Source of the DNA: Micromonospora_G sp044458865
GTDB taxonomy: Bacteria > Actinomycetota > Actinomycetes > Mycobacteriales > Micromonosporaceae
Length of the DNA stretch: 64,000 nt
Reading direction: 5' to 3'
Assembly: GCF_044458865.1 (NCBI RefSeq)
Contig: NZ_JBITIH010000021.1
Location: forward strand, 75,780 to 139,779
Shown here: positions 34,666-44,400 of the stretch, piece by piece
Layout: each line of letters begins with the position of its first letter
Numbering within the stretch: the stretch's first letter is position 1
Position numbers and translations under genes: made by a program
The notes under the pieces: model-generated
The model's input: the letters and a program-made list of their open reading frames with translations, nothing else
Database searches by the model: none
What the model was told of the DNA's origin: nothing

Positions 34666-35439
34666 GTGGCAGCCGCGGTTCAGGTCACCTGGTGGGGGCA
34701 CAGCACGGCCTGGATCGAGGACTCCGGGGTGCGGCTGTTGACCGACCCTGTCCTGCGTGACCGGATTGCCCACCTGCGGCGGATGCGCGGGCCGACCCCG
34801 CACCTGCCCGGGACGCCGGACGCCGTACTCGTCTCCCACCTGCACGCCGACCACCTCGACATCGTGTCGCTGCGCCGGCTGCCGGAGCGGGTCGCCCTGG
34901 TGGTGCCAGCCGGGTCACGCCCGTTCCTGCGTCGCCGGCTCGGCGCGGCCGGCGCGGCCCGGGCGGTCGAACTGGCGCCCGGCGAGGAGTTCCAGCTCGA
35001 CGCGGTCACCGTCCGGGCCGTGCCGGCGAACCACGACGGCGGGCGGGGGCCCTGGTCGCGGCATCGCGCGATGGCGATCGGCTACACGGTGCACGGTCGG
35101 GCGAACACCTGGTTCGCCGGCGACACCGGGCTCTTCCCCGGGATGGCCGACCTCGGGCCGCTCGACCTCGCCCTGATCCCGGTCGGCGGCTGGGGACCCA
35201 CCCTCGGTGTCGGCCACCTCGATCCGGTCCAGGCCGTCGAGGCGGCCCGGCTGGCCGGACCCCGGTACGCGGTGCCGGTGCACTTCGGCACCTTCTGGCC
35301 GGCCGGCCTGCGGTTCCGGCGGGGGATGTTCCACGAGCCGGGCCAGCGGTTCGTCACGCACGCCGCGACCGCCGTTCCCGAGATCCGGGCCACCGAGCTG
35401 CTGCCGGGGGAGACGCTAGCGGTGGAAACCGTACGGTGA
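34666..35439 (+). CDS. MBL-fold metallo-hydrolase (UlaG-like)
   Basis: A 257-residue beta-lactamase-fold hydrolase. The opening TWWGHSTAWIEDSGVRLLTDP is typical of the UlaG/NAPE-PLD group. The metal motif is SHLHADHLD (H58, H60, D62, H63), with PANHDGG, WFAGDTGLF and VPVHFGTF giving the further ligands. NAPE-PLD-like members hydrolyse phospholipid derivatives, but the substrate here is unknown. GTG start. The stop overlaps the start of the next gene (GTGA), so it is translationally coupled to a DedA-like protein. Confidence 0.85.
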   Translation: MAAAVQVTWWGHSTAWIEDSGVRLLTDPVLRDRIAHLRRMRGPTPHLPGTPDAVLVSHLHADHLDIVSLRRLPERVALVVPAGSRPFLRRRLGAAGAARAVELAPGEEFQLDAVTVRAVPANHDGGRGPWSRHRAMAIGYTVHGRANTWFAGDTGLFPGMADLGPLDLALIPVGGWGPTLGVGHLDPVQAVEAARLAGPRYAVPVHFGTFWPAGLRFRRGMFHEPGQRFVTHAATAVPEIRATELLPGETLAVETVR

Positions 35440-35993
35440 GCAACGCCATCGGGGTGCTCGCCTCGCTCTTCGTACTGGTGGCATTCGGCGCCGTACTGCC
35501 GGTCGTGCCGACCGGTGCGGCGGTCAGCGCGGCGGCGGCGCTCGCCTTCCACCAGCACTCGCTCACGATCGTCTTCGTTGTCCTGGCCGGGGCGGCCGGC
35601 GCCTACCTCGGCGACGCCGTCACCTACTTTCTCTGCCGGGTCGGTGGTGAACAGCTCGCCCGCCGGCTGCGTTGGCTGCGCAACGGCGACCGGCTCGACG
35701 GGCTCGCCGCCCGGTTGCGCGAGCGGGAGGTGTCGGTGTTGCTGATCTCCCGGCTGGTGCCGGGCGGGCGGATCCCGGTGCTGCTCACCATCGCCCTGGC
35801 CGGCCTAGACTGGCGGCGCTTCGCGTTGGCCAACGCCCCGGCCTGCGGGCTCTGGGCGGTGGTCTACGCCGGGTTCGGCGTCCTCGGCGGCTCGATCTTC
35901 CCCGAGCCCTGGCAGGGTGTCCTGGTCGCGGTGGTCATCGTGGTGGCGATCAGCCAGATCGTCGGTGTGGTCCGCCGGCGTTCCGGCGCCTGA
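35436..35993 (+). CDS. DedA/VTT-domain membrane protein
   Basis: A 185-residue SNARE-associated/VTT protein with the arrangement PVVPTGAAVSAAAALAF, GAYLGDAVTYFLCRVGGEQL, LISRLVPGGRIPVLLTIALAG and about four hydrophobic segments. Such proteins move lipids between leaflets. It starts inside the stop of the MBL gene. Its last 189 bases overlap, in antisense, the end of the large gene at 35805-38354. Confidence 0.8.
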   Translation: MSNAIGVLASLFVLVAFGAVLPVVPTGAAVSAAAALAFHQHSLTIVFVVLAGAAGAYLGDAVTYFLCRVGGEQLARRLRWLRNGDRLDGLAARLREREVSVLLISRLVPGGRIPVLLTIALAGLDWRRFALANAPACGLWAVVYAGFGVLGGSIFPEPWQGVLVAVVIVVAISQIVGVVRRRSGA

Positions 35994-38354
35994 CCGACCA
36001 CCGGAGCCCCGCGCCGGACCCGTGCCGCCGACCGGCGCCTGCGCCGGCACGAACGCCCGGTCCGCCGACAGGATCGGCGCGGCCCTCCGGTCCGGCGCGG
36101 TCGCCGGCTCGTCCGCCTCGCGCAACCCGAGCTGCCGCAGCCAGGTCAGCAACTGCCGGTGTACGGCGGCCGGCCCGATCAGCGGGTCGGCCTCGACCGG
36201 CCACTCGGCCGGGTGCAGCAGGAAGGCGTCGGTCTGCCAACCGCCCAGCCCACCGTGGCTGCCGACCAACTCCTCGAAGGCGGCCACCTCCTCGGTGCCC
36301 GAGTCGACGGTGCTGATCAGCACCAGGTCGCCGACGTGCGCGATCTCCTGATGCCGGAGCAGGTCGGCGGCGGCCCGTGGCCCGTACCCGGCCAGCGGGT
36401 TCTCGCCGGTCACCCGACCGTCGCCGAGGTGGTGCTCGCCCCGTTTGCCCACGGCCACCGGACCGGACTCGTCGCCGACCACCACCACTCCGACGCCCGG
36501 GTGCGCGGCCAGGGCATTCACCAGACCCGGATGGGCGGCCTCTATCTCGGCCCGGGTCGGCTTGCCGGGGTACCGGGTGAAGTAGACCATCGCCAGGTTG
36601 CCGGAGGCGACCACCAGCACGTCCGTACGGGCGAGTTCCTGGGCCTCACCGGCACCGCCCGGTCGCGGTGGCGTGGGATGTTCGCGGGCCGGGCCGAGTC
36701 GCACCTCGCGGTCGACCGTTCGGGAGCGGACCGCCGCCCGGGTCGCCGCCGCGCCCGGCCCCGGCCGGCCGCTGATCTCGGTGAGCAGTGTGTTCACCGG
36801 TCCCCAGTGCTCGACCGGGCCGGTCGCGGCCGACGCGGTCCGTTCACCCCGGGCCGAGCCGTTCCGGGTCGGCGCGTTTCGGCTGGTCCGACCGGCCCCA
36901 GCAGCCGGGAGCGGGCCGTCGTCGGCTGCCCGCGCCGCCTCGGCGGTGGCGTTGACCAGGCGGTCGACCGTCTGGGCCAGGGACTCGCCGTACCGCTGCC
37001 GGAAGGTCTCACCCTGACTCTGGCCGTGGTCGGAGAGGACGACCAGGTGGTAGCGCCGGTCGGCCTCGGCGGCGAGCCGTTCGAGTACGCCGAGAACCTG
37101 GTCGAGACGGCCGAGCGCGTCCAGCGACTCCGGCCGGGCCGGCCCGGCGTGGTGGGCCACCTCGTCGTAGTCGACGAAGTCGCAGAAGATCACCGGGGTG
37201 CCGAGTGCCATCTGCTCGGCGATCAGCGAGACGTTCATGTCGCGCAGCATGCCGGCGAGGGGGCGGAGCACCAGGAACGCCCCGGACCGGCTGACCCGAG
37301 GTCGGATGTCACGCAGCCGCTGACCACGGGCCTGGTGCAGCTCCTTGAGCACCCGCCCGAGACCCAGCACGATCGCGCGGGCGAAGCCGGCTGGGCTGAT
37401 CATGAACTCGGCATAGCCCCGGGAGGAGCGGCCCGGCAGGGTGGCCCGGCTGACGGTGAAGAGCGTCGCCGGTGCGTCCCCGGAGAAGATGTTGCTGATG
37501 CTGACACCGCCGTCGCGAAGCAGCCCGCGACCGTCGGAGAGCTGGCGTTCGATCTCCGCGGCGTCGCGCGGCCGGTTGGCGACCATCAGTCGCCCGGCTT
37601 CCTTGTCGTACCAGCGGAACGCCGGCACCGACCGGTCGTTGCCGTGCAGGATGCCGGCCTGCGCCCCCGGGGTGGTCGCCGGCAGGCCGGTGTGCCAGGC
37701 ACTGAGCCGGTGACTGCGCAGGCGGAGCCAGCGGCCGGTGTTGGGGAGGTTCCCGGCGTGGATCGCCCAGCGCAGCAGCGGAGCCGACACCCCGTCGAGC
37801 TGTACGACCAGCAGCCCGTCGCCCTCAGGTGGCGTACCCCGCTTGTGGGCCGCCCGGCTGACCTTGCGCATCAGCCGTAGCGCCTCGCTGACGAAGGCGT
37901 CGTCGGTGCCGGAGTCGGTCAACCAGTTGACCACGGCGGCCAGCGCCACCGCGAACCACGATGCCGCGAACGCGGCCGGCAGTCCGGAGAGGTACGCGTC
38001 CGGGGCCAGCCGCAGCGCCACGTACAGGATGATCGTCTGTAGGCTCGCGCCGACGATCATCGCGCCCAGGCCCCCGAGCACCGTCGCCAACGCCAGCAGT
38101 ACGGGTCGCAGCAGGGCGCCGACGACGGCGACCAGGACCACCACCCAGCCGATCGCGGTCAACCCGTCCGCATCGACTCCCGGCATCAGCCAGAGCGTGC
38201 CGCCGAGGACGACGAAGAGGGTGACCGCGCTGCGCAGCAGCCCGGCCAGGCGGGCGACGGTCGGGCGCCACGAGCGAAGCTCCCGCAGGACGAGTCGCAT
38301 CCGTCCCGGCCGGACCGGGGTCGGCGGGCGGGGCGCGGTGGCGGGCACGGTCAC
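35805..38354 (-). CDS. Membrane protein with holin-like N-terminus and alkaline-phosphatase-superfamily domain
   Basis: An 849-residue protein. Residues about 35-150 form four hydrophobic helices like a phage-holin/DUF family. After this, VVQLDGVSAPLLRWAIHAGNLPNTGRWL is the start of a type I phosphodiesterase/nucleotide pyrophosphatase-like domain, with FCDFVDYDEVAHHAGP and VVLSDHGQSQGETF as metal-ligand blocks. A Thr/Gly-rich, low-complexity insert lies at about 475-570. The last 60 residues are Asp/His/Arg-rich and cross into the antisense DedA gene; the frame has no earlier stop. Substrate unknown. Confidence 0.7.
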   Translation of the reverse strand: MTVPATAPRPPTPVRPGRMRLVLRELRSWRPTVARLAGLLRSAVTLFVVLGGTLWLMPGVDADGLTAIGWVVVLVAVVGALLRPVLLALATVLGGLGAMIVGASLQTIILYVALRLAPDAYLSGLPAAFAASWFAVALAAVVNWLTDSGTDDAFVSEALRLMRKVSRAAHKRGTPPEGDGLLVVQLDGVSAPLLRWAIHAGNLPNTGRWLRLRSHRLSAWHTGLPATTPGAQAGILHGNDRSVPAFRWYDKEAGRLMVANRPRDAAEIERQLSDGRGLLRDGGVSISNIFSGDAPATLFTVSRATLPGRSSRGYAEFMISPAGFARAIVLGLGRVLKELHQARGQRLRDIRPRVSRSGAFLVLRPLAGMLRDMNVSLIAEQMALGTPVIFCDFVDYDEVAHHAGPARPESLDALGRLDQVLGVLERLAAEADRRYHLVVLSDHGQSQGETFRQRYGESLAQTVDRLVNATAEAARAADDGPLPAAGAGRTSRNAPTRNGSARGERTASAATGPVEHWGPVNTLLTEISGRPGPGAAATRAAVRSRTVDREVRLGPAREHPTPPRPGGAGEAQELARTDVLVVASGNLAMVYFTRYPGKPTRAEIEAAHPGLVNALAAHPGVGVVVVGDESGPVAVGKRGEHHLGDGRVTGENPLAGYGPRAAADLLRHQEIAHVGDLVLISTVDSGTEEVAAFEELVGSHGGLGGWQTDAFLLHPAEWPVEADPLIGPAAVHRQLLTWLRQLGLREADEPATAPDRRAAPILSADRAFVPAQAPVGGTGPARGSGGRSGAGTPADHTDDLADRHHDDHRDQDTLPGLGEDRAAEDAEPGVDHRPEPAGRGVGQREAPPV

Positions 38355-38545
38355 CGCCCCACCTTGGCACAGCCCCGCAGCGTCGGGCCGGGTCGTGACG
38401 TACCGCGACCGTTCGATGTGATCGAGTCGACAGCGGCGTCTGTCCGCCCCACCCCCAGGCCCACCTCGTCGGCCCCCGAGGTGACGGATCGACCGCCGGG
38501 CCTTACGGTGGGTCCAGCTTCATCACGGTACGGAGGCGGGGCTGC

Positions 38546-39418
38546 ATGGCCGAGGCTGTCCGGGTAGACGAGCTCGAGCTCGGGGACCACGGGTGTTTGA
38601 CGTTCTCCGATCCGCAGGAGCGGCTGGATCTGCTTGCCGCATTTGTCCGCGACGGCCTGCGTCAAGGGCAGAAGGTGCTGTGCTGGACCGACTCGGTCGA
38701 TCCCGAGCAGTTGGGTCGGGAACTGCTCGGCCGCTCGGTACGCACCGGCGGCGCGCTGCGGCGCGGGCAACTGCGTTTCGAAACCGTGGAGGCGTCGTTG
38801 CTCGCCGGCCGGACGGCGGACGCGCTGAGCATGGTCGACACCCTCGCCGAGCAACTGGAGTTGGCCGGACGGGAGGGTTATCCGGGGCTCCGGGTGACCG
38901 CGGACATGTGCTGGGCCACCCGTCCGCTGGCCGCCCCGGAGGAGCTGCTCACCTTCGAGCAGGAGGTCGGGGCTCTCTTCGCCGACGGTCGTCTCTGCGT
39001 GATCTGTCAGTACGACCGGGAGCGGTTCGACGCGGTCACTCTGGCCTTCGCGGCGAAGGCGCATCCGAGGGCGGTCGCCGCGCTGGCGTACCACGACGAC
39101 GCTTTGCTGCGGATCTGCCGCCAGTACAGCCCGCCCGGCATCCGGATCGCGGGTGAGCTGGACTACCAGCACCTGGACGAGCTGAACCGGGCACTGACCG
39201 AGACGGTACGGCTCGACCGGCACCCGCACGTGAACCTGACCGGGCTGGACTACATCGACGCCGCCTGCGCCTCGGCGATCACCCACGCCGCACTGAAGCT
39301 GCCCGCCGCCCGGCGGATGACCGTGTCCTGCGACGGGCTGGTGCGGAAGGTGATGGAGCTGGTCGGTGCGACCGGCCTGACCGGGACCGACCGGTTTCGG
39401 ATAACAGCGGCACCATGA
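38546..39418 (+). CDS. MEDS-domain sensor with C-terminal STAS domain
   Basis: A 290-residue protein. Residues about 12-185 match the MEDS (DcmR sensory) domain: LELGDHGCLTFSDPQERLDL, RQGQKVLCWTDS, RVTADMCWATRP and CVICQYDRERFD. The last 90 residues are a STAS domain (IRIAGELDYQHLDELNRAL, then LTGLDYIDAACASAI), where anti-sigma antagonists are phosphorylated. It overlaps the next gene's ATG, a kinase-like protein. Together they look like a partner-switching sensor and its anti-sigma partner. Confidence 0.8.
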   Translation: MAEAVRVDELELGDHGCLTFSDPQERLDLLAAFVRDGLRQGQKVLCWTDSVDPEQLGRELLGRSVRTGGALRRGQLRFETVEASLLAGRTADALSMVDTLAEQLELAGREGYPGLRVTADMCWATRPLAAPEELLTFEQEVGALFADGRLCVICQYDRERFDAVTLAFAAKAHPRAVAALAYHDDALLRICRQYSPPGIRIAGELDYQHLDELNRALTETVRLDRHPHVNLTGLDYIDAACASAITHAALKLPAARRMTVSCDGLVRKVMELVGATGLTGTDRFRITAAP

Positions 39419-39855
39419 GTAGTTCCGATCCGCGTACCGCCGCCTCGGCCCGGGGGGAGATCCCCGAGCCGGAGGAGGTCACGCTCGACCATGCCTTCGA
39501 CGGCGACGGCCTGTACGGCATGCGGGCCACCATCTCCGCGCACGCCGATCGTCTCGGCATCGACGACGAGCAGTTGCAGCAGTTGTTGATCGTGGCGGGA
39601 GAGTTGGCCAGCAACGCGGTCCGGCACGGCGGCGGCCGTGGCCGGCTGCGCCTGTGGCGGGACGGTGCCCGGCTCTACTGCCGGGTCAGTGACGAGGGCG
39701 TGGGGATCAGCGAGCCGGCCAGCGGTACGACCCAACCGGCGGCCACCCAGATCGGTGGCCGGGGCCTCTGGATTGTCCGGAGCCTGAGCGCGGAGTTGTT
39801 CGTCAGCAACGACCCACCGGGGACCACGGTGACCGCGGTGATCAGCGCACGCTGA
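39415..39855 (+). CDS. RsbW-like anti-sigma factor kinase (HATPase)
   Basis: A 146-residue GHKL ATPase. N box: VAGELASNAVRHGGG. G1 box: VSDEGVGISEPAS. G2 box: GGRGLWIVRSL. Short single-domain proteins of this kind phosphorylate STAS antagonists or sequester sigma factors. ATGA overlap with the MEDS-STAS gene argues that these two act together. No sigma factor gene is adjacent, so its target is elsewhere. Confidence 0.85.
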   Translation: MSSSDPRTAASARGEIPEPEEVTLDHAFDGDGLYGMRATISAHADRLGIDDEQLQQLLIVAGELASNAVRHGGGRGRLRLWRDGARLYCRVSDEGVGISEPASGTTQPAATQIGGRGLWIVRSLSAELFVSNDPPGTTVTAVISAR

Positions 39856-39902
39856 TCCACTCGGGTCCACGGCCGTGGCCGGCTGCTTTTACCGTGACGG
39901 GA

Positions 39903-40049
39903 ATGAATCTCCCTGAGCTGGTCTTCGCTTTCGTGCTGTGGCTCGTCGGGCTCTTTGTCCTGTACGCCGTGGTCCGGTTTGCCGTCCGTCACGCGATCGA
40001 GGACGCGGACCGGCGTCGGGCCGCCGAGCGTCGGCGGCACGGGTCCTGA
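39903..40049 (+). CDS. Small single-span membrane protein
   Basis: A 48-residue ORF: a hydrophobic segment (LVFAFVLWLVGLFVLYAVV, residues 6-24) followed by an Arg-rich cytoplasmic tail. It starts at ATG 39903, 47 bp after the kinase gene. The composition is that of a genuine micro-membrane protein but no family is recognised. Confidence 0.45.
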   Translation: MNLPELVFAFVLWLVGLFVLYAVVRFAVRHAIEDADRRRAAERRRHGS

Positions 40050-40070
40050 GCCGGTCCGCTCGGGGTTCGC

Positions 40071-40442
40071 GACACGCGTGGTATCTGGGACGCCATCATC
40101 CAGCCAGAGTGGAACGCCCGCTACGGCTACATGCAGGAGGTCATCGCCGACGGGGAGGTCATCGAGGTCGACCCGCCACGCAGGCTGGTCCAGACCTGGC
40201 GCCTGCTGATGGACCAGAGCACCGCCAAGGAGCCGTTCACCACGCTCACCTGGGAGATCTCCGAGTTGCCGGCGCAGCCGGGCGTCTGCCGGCTCACCGT
40301 CACCCACGATGTCACCGGCGCCCCCGCCACCGGCGCCATGACCGGCGGCAAGCATGAGGAGAGCGGGGCCGGCGGCGGCTGGGCGTGGATCCTCAGCGAC
40401 CTCAAGACCCTCGTCGAAACCGGCTCGGCCTTCTCCTCCTGA
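40071..40442 (+). pseudogene. SRPBCC/AHSA1-domain protein lacking its N-terminus
   Basis: The frame reads GIWDAIIQPEWNARYGYMQEV, then VIEVDPPRRLVQTWRLLMDQS and GAGGGWAWILSDLKTLVETG, the body and end of an AHSA1-type SRPBCC protein. The usual first beta strand and a start codon are missing: in-frame sequence runs back to the TGA at 40047 with no ATG or GTG, and the first internal ATG is at 40131. The gene therefore appears 5'-truncated by roughly 10-15 codons. Confidence 0.6.
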
Positions 40443-40449
40443 GTCGCTC

Positions 40450-40501
40450 GGTCCCGACCGGACCCGGCGCCGGTGCGCCTGCACCGGATCCGGTCGGGAC
40501 C
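40450..40501. terminator. Nested hairpin between convergent genes
   Basis: Outer 13-bp stem 40450-40462 with 40489-40501; inner 7-bp stem 40470-40476 with 40481-40487. Lies between the SRPBCC fragment and the VOC gene. Confidence 0.65.
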
Positions 40502-40523
40502 GCGCCACGCCCAGTGGTCTGGA

Positions 40524-40952
40524 TCAGGCGAAGTCCGCGGGGTTGAAGGCACGCGGCTCGACCAGCACCATCCAGTTGCCCGAGTTGTCGCGGGCGACCG
40601 CCTCCACCCCGTACGGGCGCTCCTCCGGGGTCTGGATGAACGCCACCCCCTTGGCCCGGAGTTCGTCGTAGGTCTTCTGGCAGTCGTCCACCCGCAGACC
40701 GAGGGCGAACATGCCACCGTCGTCGAGCGCCCGGTTCATCTCGGTGACCATCCCCGGCGAGTACGGCGGGCCGGGAATGGTCAGGTGAACCTCAAGTTCC
40801 GGCTGGTTCGGGTGCTTCACCGTGCACCAGCGGTAACCGTCGCCGAGCGTGACGTCGGTGTGCTCCTCGAAGCCGAGGACATCGATGTAGAACGCCTTGG
40901 ACGCGTCCACATCCTTCACGAAGACACTGGTGATCGAGATGTTGGTAATCAT
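40524..40952 (-). CDS. VOC-family (glyoxalase-like) protein
   Basis: A 142-residue VOC protein with two beta-alpha-beta-beta-beta repeats: TSVFVKDVDASKAFYIDVLGFEEHTDVTLGDGYRW in the first half and MFALGLRVDDCQKTYDELRAKGVAFIQTPEERPYGVEAVARD in the second. Such proteins may bind drugs or act on small metabolites. It follows an AraC regulator by 9 bp, forming a two-gene unit. Confidence 0.85.
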   Translation of the reverse strand: MITNISITSVFVKDVDASKAFYIDVLGFEEHTDVTLGDGYRWCTVKHPNQPELEVHLTIPGPPYSPGMVTEMNRALDDGGMFALGLRVDDCQKTYDELRAKGVAFIQTPEERPYGVEAVARDNSGNWMVLVEPRAFNPADFA

Positions 40953-40961
40953 GTGACCAGG

Positions 40962-41420
40962 CTATGAGCGCTCCGGACCCGGCGGCTTCTCCTGAGTTGC
41001 GCACTCTTTCCGCTCGGCCAACCCCCACATGAGCACGAAACACCCCGGGATCCGGGGCGCCCCACTCGCCGCCCACCGTCGCTGGAACTCGCTCGGCGTC
41101 TCCCCGACAAGTTCACGGAACCGGCTGCTGAACGAGCCGAGGCTGGAGAAGCCGACCGCGTGGCACACCTCGGTGACGGTCAGGTTGGTCGAGCGGAGCA
41201 GATCCTGCGCCCGTTCCACCCGCCGACGACAGAGGTGCGCGGCGGGGGAGAGGCCGTACGTGGCGGTGAACATCCGCTGGAAGTGGTATTTGCTGATCCC
41301 CGCCACCGCGGCCAGCGTGTCCAGATCCAGCGGCTCCGCGTAGTGGCGGTCGGCGTGGTCACGGGCCCGCCGCAGGTGCACCAGCAGGTCACCCGGAGCC
41401 CGGCGGGGCGCGTCGCTCAC
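40962..41420 (-). CDS. AraC-family regulator (HTH only)
   Basis: A 152-residue protein made mostly of the AraC DNA-binding domain: DLDTLAAVAGISKYHFQRMFTATYGLSP and VTEVCHAVGFSSLGSFSSRFRELVGETPSEFQRR. There is no ligand domain; the last 40 residues include two cysteines. It probably controls its own operon with the VOC gene. Confidence 0.85.
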   Translation of the reverse strand: MSDAPRRAPGDLLVHLRRARDHADRHYAEPLDLDTLAAVAGISKYHFQRMFTATYGLSPAAHLCRRRVERAQDLLRSTNLTVTEVCHAVGFSSLGSFSSRFRELVGETPSEFQRRWAASGAPRIPGCFVLMWGLAERKECATQEKPPGPERS

Positions 41421-41445
41421 CGGGGCAGTCTATGGCGCGACCGCC

Positions 41446-41488
41446 CCGGGCCGGCACCGACGCGTCGACCACGTCGGTGCCGGCCCGG
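41446..41488 (-). terminator. Hairpin terminator after the GH2 gene
   Basis: Perfect 16-bp stem (41446-41461 with 41473-41488), 11-nt loop, 12 bp downstream of the stop at 41500. Confidence 0.7.
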
Positions 41489-41499
41489 AGCCCGTGTGA

Positions 41500-44400
41500 C
41501 TAACTCTCGACCGAGTTGTAGGCCTCAGCCGTCACCCGGAAGCCGCGCGAACCGCCCAGCCGCGCCGGCCACGAGACCTCGACCTTGCGCGTCTCACCGG
41601 GGAGCAGCCAGAAGTAGTTCTCGTCGTACCGCGCCGGCAGGACCCGGTCGCCGCGCGAGTCGCGCACCGCCAGCCGGATCAGCGCGGCGACGGTGCCGCC
41701 CCGGTTGCTGACCGTCGTGGTGGCCGACGCCCGGTCCCCGGTGGAGCGGACCCCGCTGGTCGAGACCGACAGACGGGTCCGTGGCAGGTCGGTGAGCACC
41801 CGCATCTGCTCCGCCTCGCGGTAGCGCCAGTAGGTGTTCTCCGACAGCACCCGACCCCGGCTGTCGTGCAGTTCGAGCCGGACCAGGTGCAGTGGGCCCC
41901 CGGCCGGCTCGGTGAGCGCGAAGACCGCCGACGCCGCCGACCTGGCCACCTCGACCCGCTTGCTCTGGGTCTTGCCCAGTTGCCGACCGGCCAGGTCGTA
42001 GAGCTTCGCGGTGACGGTGGCGCCGGTGAGCGCGGCGGTGGTGTGGTTGACCACCCGAACCTGCCACGTACCCGGGTCCGCCTGGACGTGCAGCGGCTCA
42101 CAACCCTTGCGGGAACCGTAGTAGGCGCCGTTGACGTCCAGGTCGTAGTCGTACGTCTGCCACACCGTGCTGTGCCACGCCGGGTGCGACATCCAGAGCA
42201 GCAGACCGGTGGCGTCCTGCCACAGGTTCGCGTTCCACGCCTCGAACATGGCGCGGTGGCTCTCGTAGTTGACGAACTGCGCCCGGCTGGCGAACTCCTC
42301 CAGAGAACCGGACTCGCCGAGCCGCGCGTTGATCGCCTCCAGGTACGTGTCGGTGTGCTGGTTCCCGATCGTCGACCAGTCGTGGTAGTTCCAGACCTCG
42401 CTGATCGGCCACCCCGGCTCGTCGCCGACGAGGTTGCGCATGCTCTCCACCACCGACACCACCGGCATGCCGATCTCGGTGTGGAAACCGAACGCGCCGG
42501 TGTCGTACGTGTTCCTGTCGTTGTACGTCGACGGTTCGATCCACCGGTACGGGCCGTGCCCGCTGACCAGGCCACCAGCCGAGTTCGGGATGTAGAGGAT
42601 CTCCGGGTGCTCGGCGGCGACCGCCGCCTTCAGCCCGGCGTCGACGATCGGCGGCGGGTCGCCCTCGTTGGCGCCGCACCAGACCACGATGCTCGGGTGG
42701 TGACGGAACCGCCGGATCGTGTCGGCGGCGATGTCGACGTACCCGGGCGGGTTCGGCAGGAACTGACCAGCCTGCCAGAAGTCGTTCCAGACCAGGATGC
42801 CCTGCTCGTCACAGGCCTGGTAAAGCTCGTCCCGGTTACTGCTGCCGAGCCAGTTGCGGATCATCGTGAAGTTCATGTCGCGGTGCATCTCGACCGTGTC
42901 GGCCAGCCGGTCGGGCAGCACCCGGCGAAGCAGTTCGTCCCAGCCCCAGTTGCCACCCCGGCAGAAGACCGGTACGCCGTTCACGCTGATCTTGAGCTGG
43001 ACGATGGCGTTGCTGACCGACTTCACGTCGGTCCAGCGCTCACCGTCGTCCGAGACCTGGATGACGAAGCTACGGGCGTACGCCTGCTCCCACTCGATGG
43101 TGACCTGGTCGAACGCGACCGGCTCCGGGAAGTCGACCTGGATCCACTGGTTGTCCTCGTACTTCGACGACCAGCGGGTACGCGGGTTGCCGTCGACGGC
43201 CCGGTCCGGCCCGTTCGAGTCGCCGTCCTGCGAGGAGGCGGCGGTGGTCTGGTGCAACGCGAGGTCGAGGCCGGGTTCGGCCTGACGCCCGACCGAGAGC
43301 GACCACATCGAGATGCCCCACGAGGTGACCCGTGCCCCGGCCTGGATGCGCAGGTGACGCGCGGTCTGCGAGGGGAACGTCTCGACCTGGGTGGCCCGGT
43401 TGCCCAGCGGCGTGTCGTTGCTGACCGACGTCACGTCGGTCCAGTTCTCGTCGTCGTTCGACACCTGGATGCGGTAGTCGAGCGCGTACGCCTGCTCCCA
43501 CGCGATCGTGACCCGATCGAAGTCCGCGGCGGCGCCGAGGTCGACCTGGATCCACTGGTCGTCCTCATACTTCGAACACCAGCGGGTGGCGGTGTCGCCG
43601 TCGACGGCGTTCGCCGCCACGTTCGTGTCGTTCTCCACCGAGGAAGCCCGGGCCGCCTTGCGTAGGGCCAGGTCGGAGCCGGCCTCGCCGTCGAGAACCG
43701 AGAGCGACCACATCGAGACACCCCAGCCGGTGGCGCGCTGGCCGGCCTGGATCCGGACGTACTGGGCGTGCTGCCGGTCGAAGGTGACCGTCTGCGTGGC
43801 GACGTTGCCGTCGAACACCAGCGGCGGCTGGCCGGGCGGAGACACCACGACCGGCTGGTGCCAGTCGTAGCCGAACTCCCGGATGCCGAAGCGCAGCTCG
43901 CGCCGGTCACTGACCTTGCCGCGTACGGTCGCGGTGACCCGCAGGTCGTGCAGGGCCGGGTCGCCGTAACCGTTGGGCCACCAGAGTTTGGGGTTGCGCA
44001 GCCGCAGCGCCCGGAACCGGTCCGGCGCGAAGGTCACCGTGGTGCTCGCCCCGGCGGCCACGGTCACGGTCGTCTCGACGGCGACCTTGTCGAAGGCCGC
44101 GCGGACGGTCACCGTGGTCGCGGTGGCGGCGACGTTGCGCACCGGTACGGCGATGGTGACCTCGGCGGTGCCGGTGTCGGGCAGGTCCGGCAGCGTGGTG
44201 GCCACGTGCGGGTCACCGACGAGCACCGAGCCGGTGCTGCGCAGCCGTACGTGGTCCCAGATCCCGGTGACCCGGTCCCGTACCGCCGGCATCCAGTCCC
44301 ACCCCGACACCGCGAGGTACGTCGGCGCGTCGAGGTAGTGGTGGGCCGACTGGAGGAACGTGTTGCCGTCGGCGCCCTTGTCGCCGGGGGTGCCCGGGTG

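Noticed and set aside
43000..43840. Assembly duplication as the origin of the discoidin repeats in the GH2 gene
   Set aside because: The repeat copies differ clearly at the base level and keep the frame, which argues for old divergence rather than misassembly.
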